The position numbers and the translations under genes were made by a program. This document shows, piece after piece, positions 23,158 to 31,984 of a stretch of 35,469 nt of DNA. This stretch comes from DATKXO01 sp035528995. Lineage in GTDB: Bacteria > Planctomycetota > Phycisphaerae > UBA1845. Positions within the stretch are counted from its first letter, which is position 1. Every line of letters begins with the position of its first letter. A model generated the notes under the pieces. It saw only the letters and a program-made list of their open reading frames with translations, did not search any database and was not told where the DNA came from. The stretch covers positions 1 through 35,469 of the forward strand of contig DATKXO010000377.1 of assembly GCA_035528995.1 (NCBI GenBank), given 5' to 3'.

Positions 23158-24575
23158 CGCCTCCGGCCCTCCGGCCGGCGGACCGCGCTGAAGACGACGT
23201 CCGGGCTGTAATCCCGATCCCAGCGGTCCCGACTCTCCAGGTCGTGGGCCCCGCCGTCGTCGCGCCCGTCCTCGCCGATGCTGTAAAGCAGGTAACCGTC
23301 GTCTGTACGTGCATACCGCAGCGCCCGGCGATCCACGTAGTCGATCGGCAAGCGCGGCAGGAAGTCAGGGACCAGTTCCTCGAGCGATACCGGATACGAC
23401 CCGTAGGCCCGGTGATACTCGCGCAGTGCCAGCATGGTGACGCCCGCGTCAAGCTCGCAGCGCACCATGTAGTGCCTCCATAACGCCCGCTCAAGCAACC
23501 AGGAACCGCATCCAGGGAACCCGTCGAGAACGGTCAGGTCGAGGTCAGAGCGGTCGCCCTCGCGGTCGGCGTGCCGCCGGACACACGCCCGAATATCGGA
23601 CAGGGCCTCTGCCGCCCCGATATAACGATCCACGGCAGCCCGAGCGCTCCCCAGATCGTGAAACAGCGGCGACGCCAGGTTCCAGATGCGCGACGGCTTC
23701 GGTGCCCCACCCGAGGCGCCGCTCGTCGACACAGAATCGCTGACCGACAGCCAGCCCGCGCCCTCGCGAACATACACGAACTCCAGATAACACTGCATCG
23801 AGAGCCGGGCCTCCTCCAGCAACGCGCCGGGCGTCGCCCCCGGTGCCTCGATGCTGTCGATTTGCAGCATTAGCTCGTGCGTGTCGATTGCGCCCGCCGA
23901 TTCGGAAACGCAGTACACCATCTCCGCCGCAACCGAGGAAACCCATCGCGCCGCCCAGAACCAGTCATACCCCAGGCCGCCGCGACGGAACTGCCGACTC
24001 AGCCGCAAGACCGTCAGCCAATCTTCCACCGCAACGTCGATGTCGCCATTGTGCTCCCGCGCCCAGCGGGAATGAGCCATCAGCCACTCCGCCCAACTCT
24101 CATAGTCGTAGCTGTCCGGCAACCGGGCCCTTGGTGCGAGACCGTAGCGTTCGCGCCAGCCCGCTTTCACGGCTTCCCGCAGCTCTGCCGATGCCTGTTC
24201 GTAGGCCCGCGACTCGAACACCTCCGTGACGACGGCCACGTCGTCGCGCTCCTGGTCCCACGGCCCCCGCGCAACGGTCTCCGCCGGCTGCCAAGCACCA
24301 GGCACGGGTTGTCTCGCCGCCGCCTCCCAGGAGCGGAAGGCGAGAATCTTGTAAGCCTCCGCCGCCGTCGGGCCGCCGTCAGGCAGCGGGTCGATCGCGT
24401 CCAGCCTGGCTGCCCAGTACTTGGGTCGCGGCGTGGGCCGACGTGTCATGCGCAGATACGCGAAGTGAACGAACCACCCCGATAGAATCAGGCAGACGAC
24501 CAGAAAGCCGTACAGCCCCCAGCGCCGACGCCGCCGTCCTGACGTGGCCTGGCGTTCTTGCGATGCAGCAGACAT
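23154..24575 (-). CDS. Single-pass membrane protein of unknown function
   Basis: 473 aa. A short basic cytoplasmic start (SGRRRRR) precedes one membrane helix (WGLYGFLVVCLILSGWFVHF, about 20-39). The remainder is a large soluble domain, presumably outside the membrane. The C-terminal part has YHRAYGSYPVSLEELVPDFL followed by RYARTDDGYLLYSIGEDGRD. This resembles the pseudopilin-derived C-terminal module found in many planctomycete hypothetical proteins (Y-P-x-S-L-x-x-L...YS-x-G-x-DG). That link is by eye only. It is translationally coupled to the downstream polytopic protein, so the two may work together. No catalytic motif is seen. Confidence 0.7.
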   Translation of the reverse strand: MSAASQERQATSGRRRRRWGLYGFLVVCLILSGWFVHFAYLRMTRRPTPRPKYWAARLDAIDPLPDGGPTAAEAYKILAFRSWEAAARQPVPGAWQPAETVARGPWDQERDDVAVVTEVFESRAYEQASAELREAVKAGWRERYGLAPRARLPDSYDYESWAEWLMAHSRWAREHNGDIDVAVEDWLTVLRLSRQFRRGGLGYDWFWAARWVSSVAAEMVYCVSESAGAIDTHELMLQIDSIEAPGATPGALLEEARLSMQCYLEFVYVREGAGWLSVSDSVSTSGASGGAPKPSRIWNLASPLFHDLGSARAAVDRYIGAAEALSDIRACVRRHADREGDRSDLDLTVLDGFPGCGSWLLERALWRHYMVRCELDAGVTMLALREYHRAYGSYPVSLEELVPDFLPRLPIDYVDRRALRYARTDDGYLLYSIGEDGRDDGGAHDLESRDRWDRDYSPDVVFSAVRRPEGRRR

Positions 24576-24687
24576 ACCGCGATCCCGGGCGACGCGCGTG
24601 CTCGACCCCGACCGGCACAGTCTACCACAAAGCCAGGGCGGACTTTTGGGCCGGCGCCGCGTGCCGGTCGATCAGCGCACGATTCCC

Positions 24688-26583
24688 CTAGTTAGGACGG
24701 GCGGTCGGCGTAATCGTTAGTGTGATCTTCTTGCCGTCGCGCTCGACGACGAGAGGCACGGCCTCGTCGATCTTCGCCCCGATCAGGGCATCGGAGTAAT
24801 CCTGTAGATTGGTGACCTTGCGGCCGGCGAACTCGACGATGATGTCACCCGCCTTAATGCCGGCCTTCTCGGCCGGACCGCCGGGGCGCACGTCGGACAG
24901 TCGCACGCCTGTGATCCCGCTGGCCGCGAAGTCGGGCACCGTGCCCGTATACGCCCGCCGACTCATCCGACCCTCCGGCGGCGCGGAACGCTCCACCCGG
25001 GCGTAGGCGATTTCCACGTCGGGCTTGGACACGTCCTCGATGAGCTGCTGAGCGAACCCGGCCACGCGCTCCATGCCCTCGTAGTTAAGCGTCTCCGGGT
25101 CGTCGGCCGGCCGGTTGTACTCCTCGTGCAGGTCGGTGAAGAACGCCAGGATGGGGATGCCGTGAGTGTAGAACCCGGTCGCGTCGGTCGGCAGATACGG
25201 ATCGTCCTGCACCACCAGGTTGAACCCCGCCGGGACGTTGCGACGCTCGATCAGCCGCCGCCAGACGGGCGACGATCCGACCGCCTGCATGATCAGCTTG
25301 TTTTCCCGCAGCCGCCCCACCATGTCGAAGTTGAAGGCGGCCACGGTCTTGTCCAGCGGCACGCGCGGATGCTCGATGTAGTGGCTCGACCCGACCAGCC
25401 CGAGTTCCTCACCGCTCCAGCAGGCGAAGACCAGTCCGCGGCGAGCCTCGGCCGGGTCGGCTTTGCGACGGGCATCGGCCAGCGACGCCGCCAGCTCGAG
25501 GACGACCGACGTGCCGGATGCGTTGTCGTCCGCCCCGTTGTGAATCTGCCCCTCCTCGCCCTTCTTGGCCAGCGAGCCGAGCCCTTCGCCGGTGCCGATG
25601 TGATCGTAGTGCGCCCCGACCAGCACATATTCGTCGCAGCCGCCCGTCGGCGGCAGAATGCCGACGACGTTGCGACAGATCTTGGGCAGCCGCTTCAGCT
25701 CGGTGCTGATCCGCACGCGAGCCTTGGGCTGCACGGTGGCGTGCGGGTTGATCTCGCCGCCGTCGAGCGCGGTCTGTGCCTTCTCGAGGTCCACGCCGGT
25801 GCCGGCCAACAGACGGTCGGCCAGCTCACCGCTGATCGACGCGGCCAGGATCGGCGCGGCCGACGTGCGGTCGCTGGTGCGGAACTTGATCAGCTTGCCG
25901 GCGTTGGGCGAGTTCGGCCCGGTGACCAGCAGGAACGCCTTGGCCCCACGGTCGGCCGCCAGCTTCGCCTTGTAGCGATCGCCGGCGTACAGGGCCAGCT
26001 CCTGCCGACGCTGCGGTGTCACGTTCTCCGGTATGTCCCGCAGGGCCAGCACGATCTTGTCCTTGGCGTCCACGTTGACATACGAGTCGTAACCGCGGCC
26101 GCCCGAAGACGGCTCCACCAGACCGTAGCCGACAAAGACCAGGTCACCCTCGGCCGTTCCGTTGTCGGAGAAGGTCAGCGGTCGGAAATCGGCGTCGAGC
26201 TTGCACGGACTCACCGCGGCATCGGCGCCCGACCCGACGATCTCCATCCGGGTCTTCTCGGTCACCATCTCGACGCCGGCCGTGAAGCTGAACGGTTGAT
26301 AGTAGTGGTCCTTGTCCTCGGGGTACTTCAACCCGGCACGACTGAACGCGGTGGCGATGTACTGGGCCGCGAGCAGGGCCCCGTCCGATCCCGTCAGCCT
26401 GCCCCCGCACTGATCGGAGGCGATGAAGCTCACCACGGCGCGCAGATCGTCCGCCGCAATCGTCGGCGACAGCCCGGCCACACCGGACATGACCTCGGCC
26501 GGAATCTTCTCCCGGTCAGCCTGGGCATAGGCGATCGTGGGGACGCTGATCACAAGCAGGGCCAGGCGCAGCGTGCTTCGCAT
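24688..26583 (-). CDS. Secreted M28-family zinc metallopeptidase with PDZ domain
   Basis: 631 aa with a GGGAG ribosome binding site and a signal peptide (MRSTLRLALLVISVPTIAYA). A PA-like insert domain (about 120-290) is followed by the M28 catalytic core. The metal ligands and catalytic residues are visible in GAHYDHIG (about 322), NGADDNASG (about 348), SGEELGLVGS (about 392), FNFDMVG (about 416) and FFTDLHEEYN (about 486). The C-terminus is a PDZ domain (about 545-625), with GGPAEKAGIKAGDIIVEFAG. Members cleave peptides as di-zinc aminopeptidases outside the cytoplasm. It lies 50 bases downstream of the beta-propeller gene and is probably in the same transcript. The substrate is unknown. 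Confidence 0.9.
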   Translation of the reverse strand: MRSTLRLALLVISVPTIAYAQADREKIPAEVMSGVAGLSPTIAADDLRAVVSFIASDQCGGRLTGSDGALLAAQYIATAFSRAGLKYPEDKDHYYQPFSFTAGVEMVTEKTRMEIVGSGADAAVSPCKLDADFRPLTFSDNGTAEGDLVFVGYGLVEPSSGGRGYDSYVNVDAKDKIVLALRDIPENVTPQRRQELALYAGDRYKAKLAADRGAKAFLLVTGPNSPNAGKLIKFRTSDRTSAAPILAASISGELADRLLAGTGVDLEKAQTALDGGEINPHATVQPKARVRISTELKRLPKICRNVVGILPPTGGCDEYVLVGAHYDHIGTGEGLGSLAKKGEEGQIHNGADDNASGTSVVLELAASLADARRKADPAEARRGLVFACWSGEELGLVGSSHYIEHPRVPLDKTVAAFNFDMVGRLRENKLIMQAVGSSPVWRRLIERRNVPAGFNLVVQDDPYLPTDATGFYTHGIPILAFFTDLHEEYNRPADDPETLNYEGMERVAGFAQQLIEDVSKPDVEIAYARVERSAPPEGRMSRRAYTGTVPDFAASGITGVRLSDVRPGGPAEKAGIKAGDIIVEFAGRKVTNLQDYSDALIGAKIDEAVPLVVERDGKKITLTITPTARPN

Positions 26584-26633
26584 CGGATGCTCCCTTCACA
26601 TGGTTGGTCATGCGGCTCTTTGGCGGAAACGAA

Positions 26634-27833
26634 TCAGTTGCCCGGGGCGGCATCGTCCGACGCACCGCCGGCGCCCGCCGAGGAGGAAGCCGGCTCAGCG
26701 GACCCGCGCGTCGGCGAGGCGCTCAGGGCCGCACGGGCGGCCTCATGATCCCAATTGGCCAAAAAAATCTGGCTCCTGCCCGTGTCGGTGTGGTTCGACG
26801 TCCACACAATCCGCTTGCCGTCGGGCGAGAACGTGGGCAGGCCGTCGAAGCCTTCCGTGTACGTGACCCGGACCGGCTGGCGCTCACCCATGGCGTCCAC
26901 GATGAACAGCTCGAAATTGCTGAATCCCAGCTTGTTGCTGACGAAGATGCAGTACTCCCCTGAGGGATGGAAGAACGGGGCCCAGGACATGCACTTGAAG
27001 TCGGTCAGGCGCCGGCGCCCGGAGCCGTCCAGCTCCATGGTGTAGACGTCGGCCAGCAGGCCGGTCTCGTCGAAGTGCCGCCAGACGATTCGCTGTCCGT
27101 CGGGCGTGAAGAACGGCCCGCCGTCGTATCCGGGCCAGTCGGTCAGACGCGTCTGGTTCGAGCCGTCGGCGTCCATGATGTAGATCTCGGCGAAGTACTC
27201 CGGCTGCTTGTCGAAGAAAGCCCGGTCTTCGTCCGACAGCTTGCCCACCGGATACGCGTCGCGCATCGAGCAGAAGACGATCTGCTTGCCGTCCGGTGAG
27301 TAGGCCCCTTCGGCGTCGTAGCCCAACGCGGTGGTCAGCCGTTTGACGATCCGGCCGTCGGGCTGGGCCACGAAGATGTCGTAATACTCGTCGTAGTCCC
27401 AGGCCCCGCGACGTTGCCGCTCCTCTTGGCGCCGAGCGTACTCCTCCCGGGCCTTCTGCTCGAAGTCGGCGTCCAGGTGGGTGGACGCGAATTCGATCAA
27501 TCCCGTCCCCATCTGAAAGAACGGGCACGTGGTCTTGCCCTGTCCGGTCGAGATGCGGCTCACGTCGCCGGTCTGGAAGTCCAGAGCATAGATCTGGAAG
27601 AACGGATTGCCCGGCTGGCGCTCGCTCATGAAGACCAGCTTGTTGCCGTCCGGCGAGAAGTAACACTCGCCGGAGCGGCGCCCCTCGAAGGTGAGCTGGC
27701 GCGTGTTCTGGATGAAGCGGTCCTCACCGCGCTCCGCCGCCCTGACCACCGCGCCGGCGCTCAGGACACCAGCGGCCGCCACGACAAGTGCGCAGCCTCG
27801 TAAAAACACCTCTCGCCGGGTCATCCAGTCCAT
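26634..27833 (-). CDS. TolB-like beta-propeller (PD40-repeat) exported protein
   Basis: 399 aa with an AGGAG ribosome binding site. The N-terminus TRREVFLRGCALVVAAAGVL looks like a twin-arginine-type signal (T-R-R-E-V-F), ending near AVVRAAE. Repeated PD40 blades are visible: YFSPDGNKLVFMSE, AYSPDGKQIVFCSM, FFTPDGQRIVWR, FFHPSGEYCIFVSN and TFSPDGKRIVWTSN, with interblade text such as IYIMDADGSNQTRLTD. A C-terminal Ala/Ser/Gly-rich tail is probably disordered. No peptidase domain (for example S9) follows the propeller. Together with the adjacent M28 peptidase it may form a periplasmic protein-processing pair. That pairing is inference from the gene order only. Confidence 0.87.
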   Translation of the reverse strand: MDWMTRREVFLRGCALVVAAAGVLSAGAVVRAAERGEDRFIQNTRQLTFEGRRSGECYFSPDGNKLVFMSERQPGNPFFQIYALDFQTGDVSRISTGQGKTTCPFFQMGTGLIEFASTHLDADFEQKAREEYARRQEERQRRGAWDYDEYYDIFVAQPDGRIVKRLTTALGYDAEGAYSPDGKQIVFCSMRDAYPVGKLSDEDRAFFDKQPEYFAEIYIMDADGSNQTRLTDWPGYDGGPFFTPDGQRIVWRHFDETGLLADVYTMELDGSGRRRLTDFKCMSWAPFFHPSGEYCIFVSNKLGFSNFELFIVDAMGERQPVRVTYTEGFDGLPTFSPDGKRIVWTSNHTDTGRSQIFLANWDHEAARAALSASPTRGSAEPASSSAGAGGASDDAAPGN

Positions 27834-27918
27834 GCGCCACTCCTGTGGGATTCAGCCCTACCCCCCGCGGCGGGCGCCGCCCGCCGTGCCCGAGCAGGTC
27901 AGGTCATCGTTGGCGGGC

Positions 27919-27947
27919 ATGATACCGGCCATCGGCGGACCTGTCGC
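27919..27947 (-). promoter_or_regulatory. Candidate promoter for the propeller-M28 pair
   Basis: On the minus strand GCGACA (27942-27947) and TATCAT (27919-27924) are 17 bases apart. They match the -35 at 4/6 and the -10 at 5/6. The leader to the ATG at 27833 would be about 80 bases. The rest of the gap 27834-28102 shows no other gene or clear repeat. Confidence 0.35.
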
Positions 27948-28102
27948 CTCCCGCAGACGACCCCGCCGGGCGGCAGCGTTGGCCGGCGCGGCGCAAGTTC
28001 AACGGACACCGCCATGACAAAGAACGGGCGCCGGACTCCGCACTTTGCCGGAGACTCGACGCCCGGATCTGCACACTTGCAGACGGTGTTGAGGTTCTCG
28101 GT

Positions 28103-28122
28103 GCCGGGCCCTTTGGCCCGGC
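28103..28122 (-). terminator. GC hairpin after the small zinc-ribbon gene
   Basis: GCCGGGCC (28103-28110) pairs perfectly with GGCCCGGC (28115-28122) around a four-base loop. Flanking GTTGA and TCAAC can extend the stem with an interruption. It lies about nine bases past the stop codon (28131) of the minus-strand gene. There is no U-tract, so this is a probable but not certain terminator. Confidence 0.5.
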
Positions 28123-28130
28123 GGTGTCAA

Positions 28131-28439
28131 CTACCGTCGCTGGGAGCGGAAGCAGTCGCGGCAGTACACCGGGCGCCCCTCGGTCGGCTTGAAGGGGACT
28201 GTCGTGGTCGCCCCGCACTCGGCACAGACCGCCTCAAACGACTCGCGCGGCCCGCGCCCGCCGCTGGACGACCCACCACGCCCGCCGCCACCTTGGCTCT
28301 TGCGCTGGTCCCGACATGCTCGACACCGCTTCGGGTCGTGACTGAACCCGCGCTCGGAATACCGAGCCTGGTCCTCGGCCGAATGCATGAACTCCTGACC
28401 GCAATCTGCGCAGACGATGTTCCTGTCCTCGAACGACAT
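28131..28439 (-). CDS. CxxC-x17-CxxC-type zinc-ribbon protein
   Basis: 102 aa from the ATG at 28439, chosen because GGAGGAG lies just upstream. Another in-frame start six codons earlier lacks this. Four CxxC pairs make two zinc ribbons: CADC with CRAC (about 10-44) and CAEC with CRDC (about 72-96). The two halves are joined by a Gly/Ser-rich linker. The first half contains CADCGQEFMHSAEDQARY and FSHDPKRC, the second VPFKPTEGRPVYCRDC. Both are typical of the small bacterial CxxC-x17-CxxC family. It is cytoplasmic. The function is not known for the family, though nucleic-acid binding is possible. It appears to be a single-gene unit. Confidence 0.87.
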   Translation of the reverse strand: MSFEDRNIVCADCGQEFMHSAEDQARYSERGFSHDPKRCRACRDQRKSQGGGGRGGSSSGGRGPRESFEAVCAECGATTTVPFKPTEGRPVYCRDCFRSQRR

Positions 28440-28954
28440 GGGAGTACTCCTCCGCATTGGGTACTGGCCACTGTTGCATGGCCGGTTACCATAGACCGTG
28501 CGGGGCGTGCCTGATCGGAAGGGAAGACCAGAAGTGGGACGGTCCTATTGACGGAGGATCGGCCATGCTCCTGCGATGGCCCTTCGTTCCCGGGCGACCC
28601 GCGCTGTAACGGTGGCGGCCCTCTGCCACCAACCGGTGGTAGTATCCCCCAACCCGGGCCGCCAGTCAACCCCGCGGAAGGGCCTCAGCCGCCGGGCGGA
28701 AGGCCCCGGCCCCCCGGCATGGCACAGTTTATCCAGGCTACCAGCGAACCGGTAGGTGGCGCGGACCCGCCGCAGGAGGAGCCGTGTACCACGGGCAAGA
28801 ACACCCCTAAGCTGTGCTCAAGCGTGCCAGCCGCCGGTTGCCGCCCGAGCACGACGCGCCCAAACGGGACGGTCGGCCACGCCCTCGAACAGGCACCCGG
28901 CAGCAGCAGAATCAAGCCCAACAGCCTGCCCTGCAAGCTCTGTTGGGTCGGTGT
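28440..28954. other. Intergenic stretch with no well-supported gene
   Basis: About 515 bases. A minus-strand open frame at 28685-28936 (83 codons) begins MQGRLLGLILLLPGACSRAW, which looks like a short signal or lipoprotein start. It lacks a proper lipobox, and the rest is low-information, so I do not call it a gene. An inverted repeat pairs CTGCCACC (28623-28630) with GGTGGTAG (28635-28642). It could be a terminator for minus-strand transcripts coming from the small membrane-protein gene. Open frames on the plus strand look like GC-rich chance reading frames. Confidence 0.4.
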
Positions 28955-29185
28955 TCACCGAGTGCGGCGTTTGCTTACCAGGTGCTGGAGCATCAGGGCG
29001 GCGAGTGACCCGACGCACAAACCCTTCCAGACCAGCAACCACCACGGGCGCCACCAGGCCCCGGTTCCGGCCTCAACGACGTCCGATGCCCCGAACAGCA
29101 GGAACGCCGCTGCCGCAAACAAACAGCGCCGCCGCGCCGTCCCTTTGCCACGGACCGCGTACACGACGAAGCATGCCCCGATCAC
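28955..29185 (-). CDS. Small membrane protein, start codon uncertain
   Basis: 76 aa from a GTG at 29185. Two hydrophobic segments are visible: CLFAAAAFLLFGASDVVEAG and WWLLVWKGLCVGSLAALML. The central FGASDVVEAGTGAWWRPWWL is a striking Trp-rich conserved-looking stretch. I believe I have seen similar text in planctomycete small membrane proteins, but I cannot name the family. The coding pattern continues upstream of the GTG (FESANYIEAGLWC) to about 29227 with no ATG, GTG or TTG. The true start may therefore be a CTG at 29227, or the gene may have lost its start. An in-frame stop occurs near 29304. The function is unknown. Confidence 0.55.
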   Translation of the reverse strand: MIGACFVVYAVRGKGTARRRCLFAAAAFLLFGASDVVEAGTGAWWRPWWLLVWKGLCVGSLAALMLQHLVSKRRTR

Positions 29186-29259
29186 ACACCACAGGCCGGC
29201 TTCGATGTAGTTGGCAGACTCGAACAGGGAAGCAACCTCAGCTTTGTACGGTCGCTGAC

Positions 29260-29288
29260 GGAACCCGCGCGGGCGTCGCCGGGGTTCC
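29260..29288 (-). terminator. Inverted repeat after the aminopeptidase gene
   Basis: GGAACCC (29260-29266) pairs with GGGTTCC (29282-29288) around a 15-base GC-rich loop that can itself pair. It starts 12 bases past the aminopeptidase stop (29300) on the minus strand. It has no U-tract. It may end the transcript or separate the aminopeptidase from the small membrane-protein gene. Confidence 0.35.
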
Positions 29289-29299
29289 CGCGTGCGCGT

Positions 29300-30700
29300 C
29301 TATACTCGCGTGCCGATCATTTCGGCCACGGCGTCCGCGTCGTTGGGCAGGGCCTCGGTCAAGACCTCCGGTTGGCCCGACTCCCGAACGCAGATCGTCT
29401 CCTCGATGCGGATGCCGCCGAAGTTGCCAGCCAGCAGGGCGTCCACGGCCGGGCGGTTGACCACGTCGGCGAACGGGCCGACCAGGTCCTGGCGCTCCCA
29501 CAACGCGGGCACGAAGTAGACCCCCGGCTCGATCGTGACGCACATGCCCGTGTCGAGATCGCGGTCCAACCGCAGGAACTTGTTGCCGAACTCGGGCCGG
29601 CGCGACCGACCCGGCGCGTAGCCGGTCAGATCGCCGAAGTCCTCCATGTCGTGCACGTCGAGCCCGATCAGATGCCCCAGCCCGTGACAGAAGAACAGCG
29701 TGTGGGCGTACCGGGCCGCCAGCTCCGACGGATCGCCGCGAAGCAACTCAGCCTGAACCAGACCCTCACAGATGATCCGGGCGGCCAAGTCGTGGACCTC
29801 GCGAAACCGCCGGCCGGGCACACAGGCGGCGATGGTCTCGCGCTGGGCCCGCAACACGGTGTCATAGAGGTGTCGCTGTGTCGGGTTCCATTCGCCGCCG
29901 ACCGGGGCCGTCCGCGTCACGTCGCAGGCATAGCCGCCCGGCTCCTCCGCCCCGGCGTCGATCAGCAGCAGATCACCGTTTTTAAGACGGTTGGTGTAGC
30001 TCTGCACGTGAAGGGTCTCGCCGCGAACCGTGGTGATCGGCGTGAAGGAAGGCCGGCATTGACGAGCCACCAGCACCGCGTGATAAGCGGCCGCGATGTC
30101 CGCCTCGTGCCTGCCCGGTCCGGCGGCGCCCAGCGCGGCCCGATGGGCCTCCACCGTGACCTCTGCCGCCCGGCGCATGGCCGCCAGTTCGTGCTCGTCC
30201 TTGATCAACCGCAGGTTGATGATGGCCAGAAGGTCCGCGTCACTGGCCGGCGGAACGCGCAGCGAGCCCAGCCAGGCATGTGTCGCGGCACAGGGGGGCG
30301 AGACGGCCGTCCCCGCCCGACCGGCCAGCAGAAGCTCGATCATCTCCGGTTCAACCACCCGGGCCTGTGCCAGACCGGCCGCTGCCGCCAAAGCCGCATC
30401 CGACGGCGAAGGGCCCATCCACAGGGCGTCATCCGGGCCCGGCGGCGGCCGAAGAAGCGTACAGCCGTCGTCCCCATCGGTGCCGGGCTCGATGAGCAGG
30501 GCGGCCCCTTCGATCGGCGGCCCTCCCAGGTACAGGTAACTGCTGCCCGCCCGGAAGGGGTGCGGGTTCGACGGATAGTTCCGCGCCGGCGCGTAGCCGG
30601 CACACACCACCAGCGGCTGGTCGAGTGCCTTCCCCAGCCGAGCCCTGCGCTGTTGATACACGGAAGCCGGTGCGGTCATGGGAATCGGTTGTGCGTTCAT
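29300..30700 (-). CDS. pepP: Xaa-Pro aminopeptidase (M24B, aminopeptidase P)
   Basis: 466 aa, close to the usual PepP length. The N-terminal aminopeptidase-P domain has YPSNPHPFRAGSSYLYLGG. The C-terminal pita-bread domain has the five metal ligands: Asp in LLIDAGAEE (about 247), Asp in CDVTRTAP (about 258), His in CHGLGHLIGLDVHD (about 340), Glu in TIEPGVYF (about 389) and Glu in IRIEETICV (about 431). It removes the N-terminal residue before proline, usually in the cytoplasm with two Mn ions. No signal peptide is seen. It follows the HD-GYP gene by 69 bases on the same strand and may be co-transcribed, though the functions have no obvious link. Confidence 0.93.
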   Translation of the reverse strand: MNAQPIPMTAPASVYQQRRARLGKALDQPLVVCAGYAPARNYPSNPHPFRAGSSYLYLGGPPIEGAALLIEPGTDGDDGCTLLRPPPGPDDALWMGPSPSDAALAAAAGLAQARVVEPEMIELLLAGRAGTAVSPPCAATHAWLGSLRVPPASDADLLAIINLRLIKDEHELAAMRRAAEVTVEAHRAALGAAGPGRHEADIAAAYHAVLVARQCRPSFTPITTVRGETLHVQSYTNRLKNGDLLLIDAGAEEPGGYACDVTRTAPVGGEWNPTQRHLYDTVLRAQRETIAACVPGRRFREVHDLAARIICEGLVQAELLRGDPSELAARYAHTLFFCHGLGHLIGLDVHDMEDFGDLTGYAPGRSRRPEFGNKFLRLDRDLDTGMCVTIEPGVYFVPALWERQDLVGPFADVVNRPAVDALLAGNFGGIRIEETICVRESGQPEVLTEALPNDADAVAEMIGTRV

Positions 30701-30769
30701 GGAAGCATCCTATCACGGACTGCGGTAGTGGTGTCCGCCCGGATTTCTCGGACCATTGCCCGCCGGCTT

Positions 30770-31984
30770 CTACGCGCCGCGTGGCGCGGTCCCACCGGCC
30801 GGCAGCTCGGTGGGCGCCAGCGAGTACCGTTCCCGGATCCGCAGCACGTCATCCATGCGGTCCAGGAATATGGACACCACGTCCGGATGAAACTTGTGAC
30901 GTTCCGTCTCGATAATCTCCAGGCATTGCTCGATTGCGTAGGCCCGCTTGTAGCACCGCGGCGAGGACAGTGCGTCGAACACGTCGGCCAGGGCGACGAT
31001 CTGACCTTCCGTGGGGATCTGATCTTTGCGAAGCCCGCGGGGATAGCCGCTGCCGTCGCGCCGCTCGTGGTGCGTCAGGGCGATGGCGGCCGACATCTGC
31101 AACACCGGCACCTCCGAACCGCCCAGGAGCCGCGCCCCGATCAGGGTATGCTGCTTCATCTCCTCGAATTCCTCGGAGGTCAGCTTTCCGGGTTTCTGCA
31201 GCACCGCGTCGGGAATCCCGATCTTGCCGATGTCGTGCATCGGAGCCGCGTACTCCAGCATCTCGACCCACTCGGCATCGAAGCCCATCCGCCGGGCCAC
31301 CAGTACGGAGTACTCCGCGATGCGGCGAATGTGGTTGGCCGTGTCCTCATCCTTGTACTCGACCGCCATGGACAGCCGCAAAATCGTGTCGAAGTAGGCC
31401 TTCTTCAGTTCCTCGGTCAGACGCACGTTCCGGATGGCCACCGCCGCCTGCGAGGCCAGCGACATGACCAGGCTCTCGAACCGCGGGTGGAAGGCGATCA
31501 CTCCCCCCTCCGCCGCCCGAGCGTTGATCAGTTGCAGCACGCCGCCGATCCGCCCGTCCTGTTCCTTCATCGGAACCAGCAGCATGGACTGCGAGCGGTA
31601 ATCGTTCTTGCGGTCGAACTCGGGATTGAACCGGTAGGGACGCTCCTCCGGTATCCGGTAGACGTCCTCCAGATTGATCACCTCGCCGGTCAGGCCCACG
31701 TAACCGGCCATGCTGTCCTTGGAGAGGGCCAGCCACTCGTCCTCGAAGAGTTCCGAACCACCCGGCCTGCCGTCACGCCCGCTGAGCCTCTCGTTCTGCA
31801 TGACCGCGAAGCGCAGGGCGTTCCTCTCGAGGATGTACAGGCTGCCGCCCTCGGCCCCCGTGAAGGCCCGGGCCTCCTGAAGAATCTTGGACAGCAGCGT
31901 CTTGAGGTTGCGCTCGCCCGACAGCGCAATGCCGATCTCGTTCAGCCGGGCCAGATGTTCGTGGAGGTTCTCGATCTGGCTCAT
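30770..31984 (-). CDS. GAF-HD-GYP protein, candidate c-di-GMP phosphodiesterase
   Basis: 404 aa with a GGGGGAGG ribosome binding site. After a short coiled start comes a GAF domain (about 20-190). It contains LVPMKEQDGRIGGVLQLINA, which is typical of GAF domains. An HD-GYP domain follows (about 205-390), with the HD motif in HDIGKIGIPDAVLQKPGKLT (about 248) and the GYP motif in HHERRDGSGYPRGL (about 305). No membrane segment or REC domain is present, so it is a soluble sensor-effector. HD-GYP proteins hydrolyse c-di-GMP to GMP or pGpG; the metal-ligand pattern looks intact. It may act on the MshEN-type ATPases in this window, which is inference. The signal sensed by GAF is unknown. Confidence 0.9.
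   Translation of the reverse strand: MSQIENLHEHLARLNEIGIALSGERNLKTLLSKILQEARAFTGAEGGSLYILERNALRFAVMQNERLSGRDGRPGGSELFEDEWLALSKDSMAGYVGLTGEVINLEDVYRIPEERPYRFNPEFDRKNDYRSQSMLLVPMKEQDGRIGGVLQLINARAAEGGVIAFHPRFESLVMSLASQAAVAIRNVRLTEELKKAYFDTILRLSMAVEYKDEDTANHIRRIAEYSVLVARRMGFDAEWVEMLEYAAPMHDIGKIGIPDAVLQKPGKLTSEEFEEMKQHTLIGARLLGGSEVPVLQMSAAIALTHHERRDGSGYPRGLRKDQIPTEGQIVALADVFDALSSPRCYKRAYAIEQCLEIIETERHKFHPDVVSIFLDRMDDVLRIRERYSLAPTELPAGGTAPRGA

Noticed and set aside
25126..26748. 540-codon plus-strand frame over the M28 peptidase
   Set aside because: Antisense to clear zinc-ligand motifs of the M28 gene.
28548..29210. 220-codon plus-strand frame in the gap after the zinc-ribbon gene
   Set aside because: Pro/Arg/Thr/Ser-rich text with no domain; it overlaps a better-looking minus-strand membrane-protein gene.
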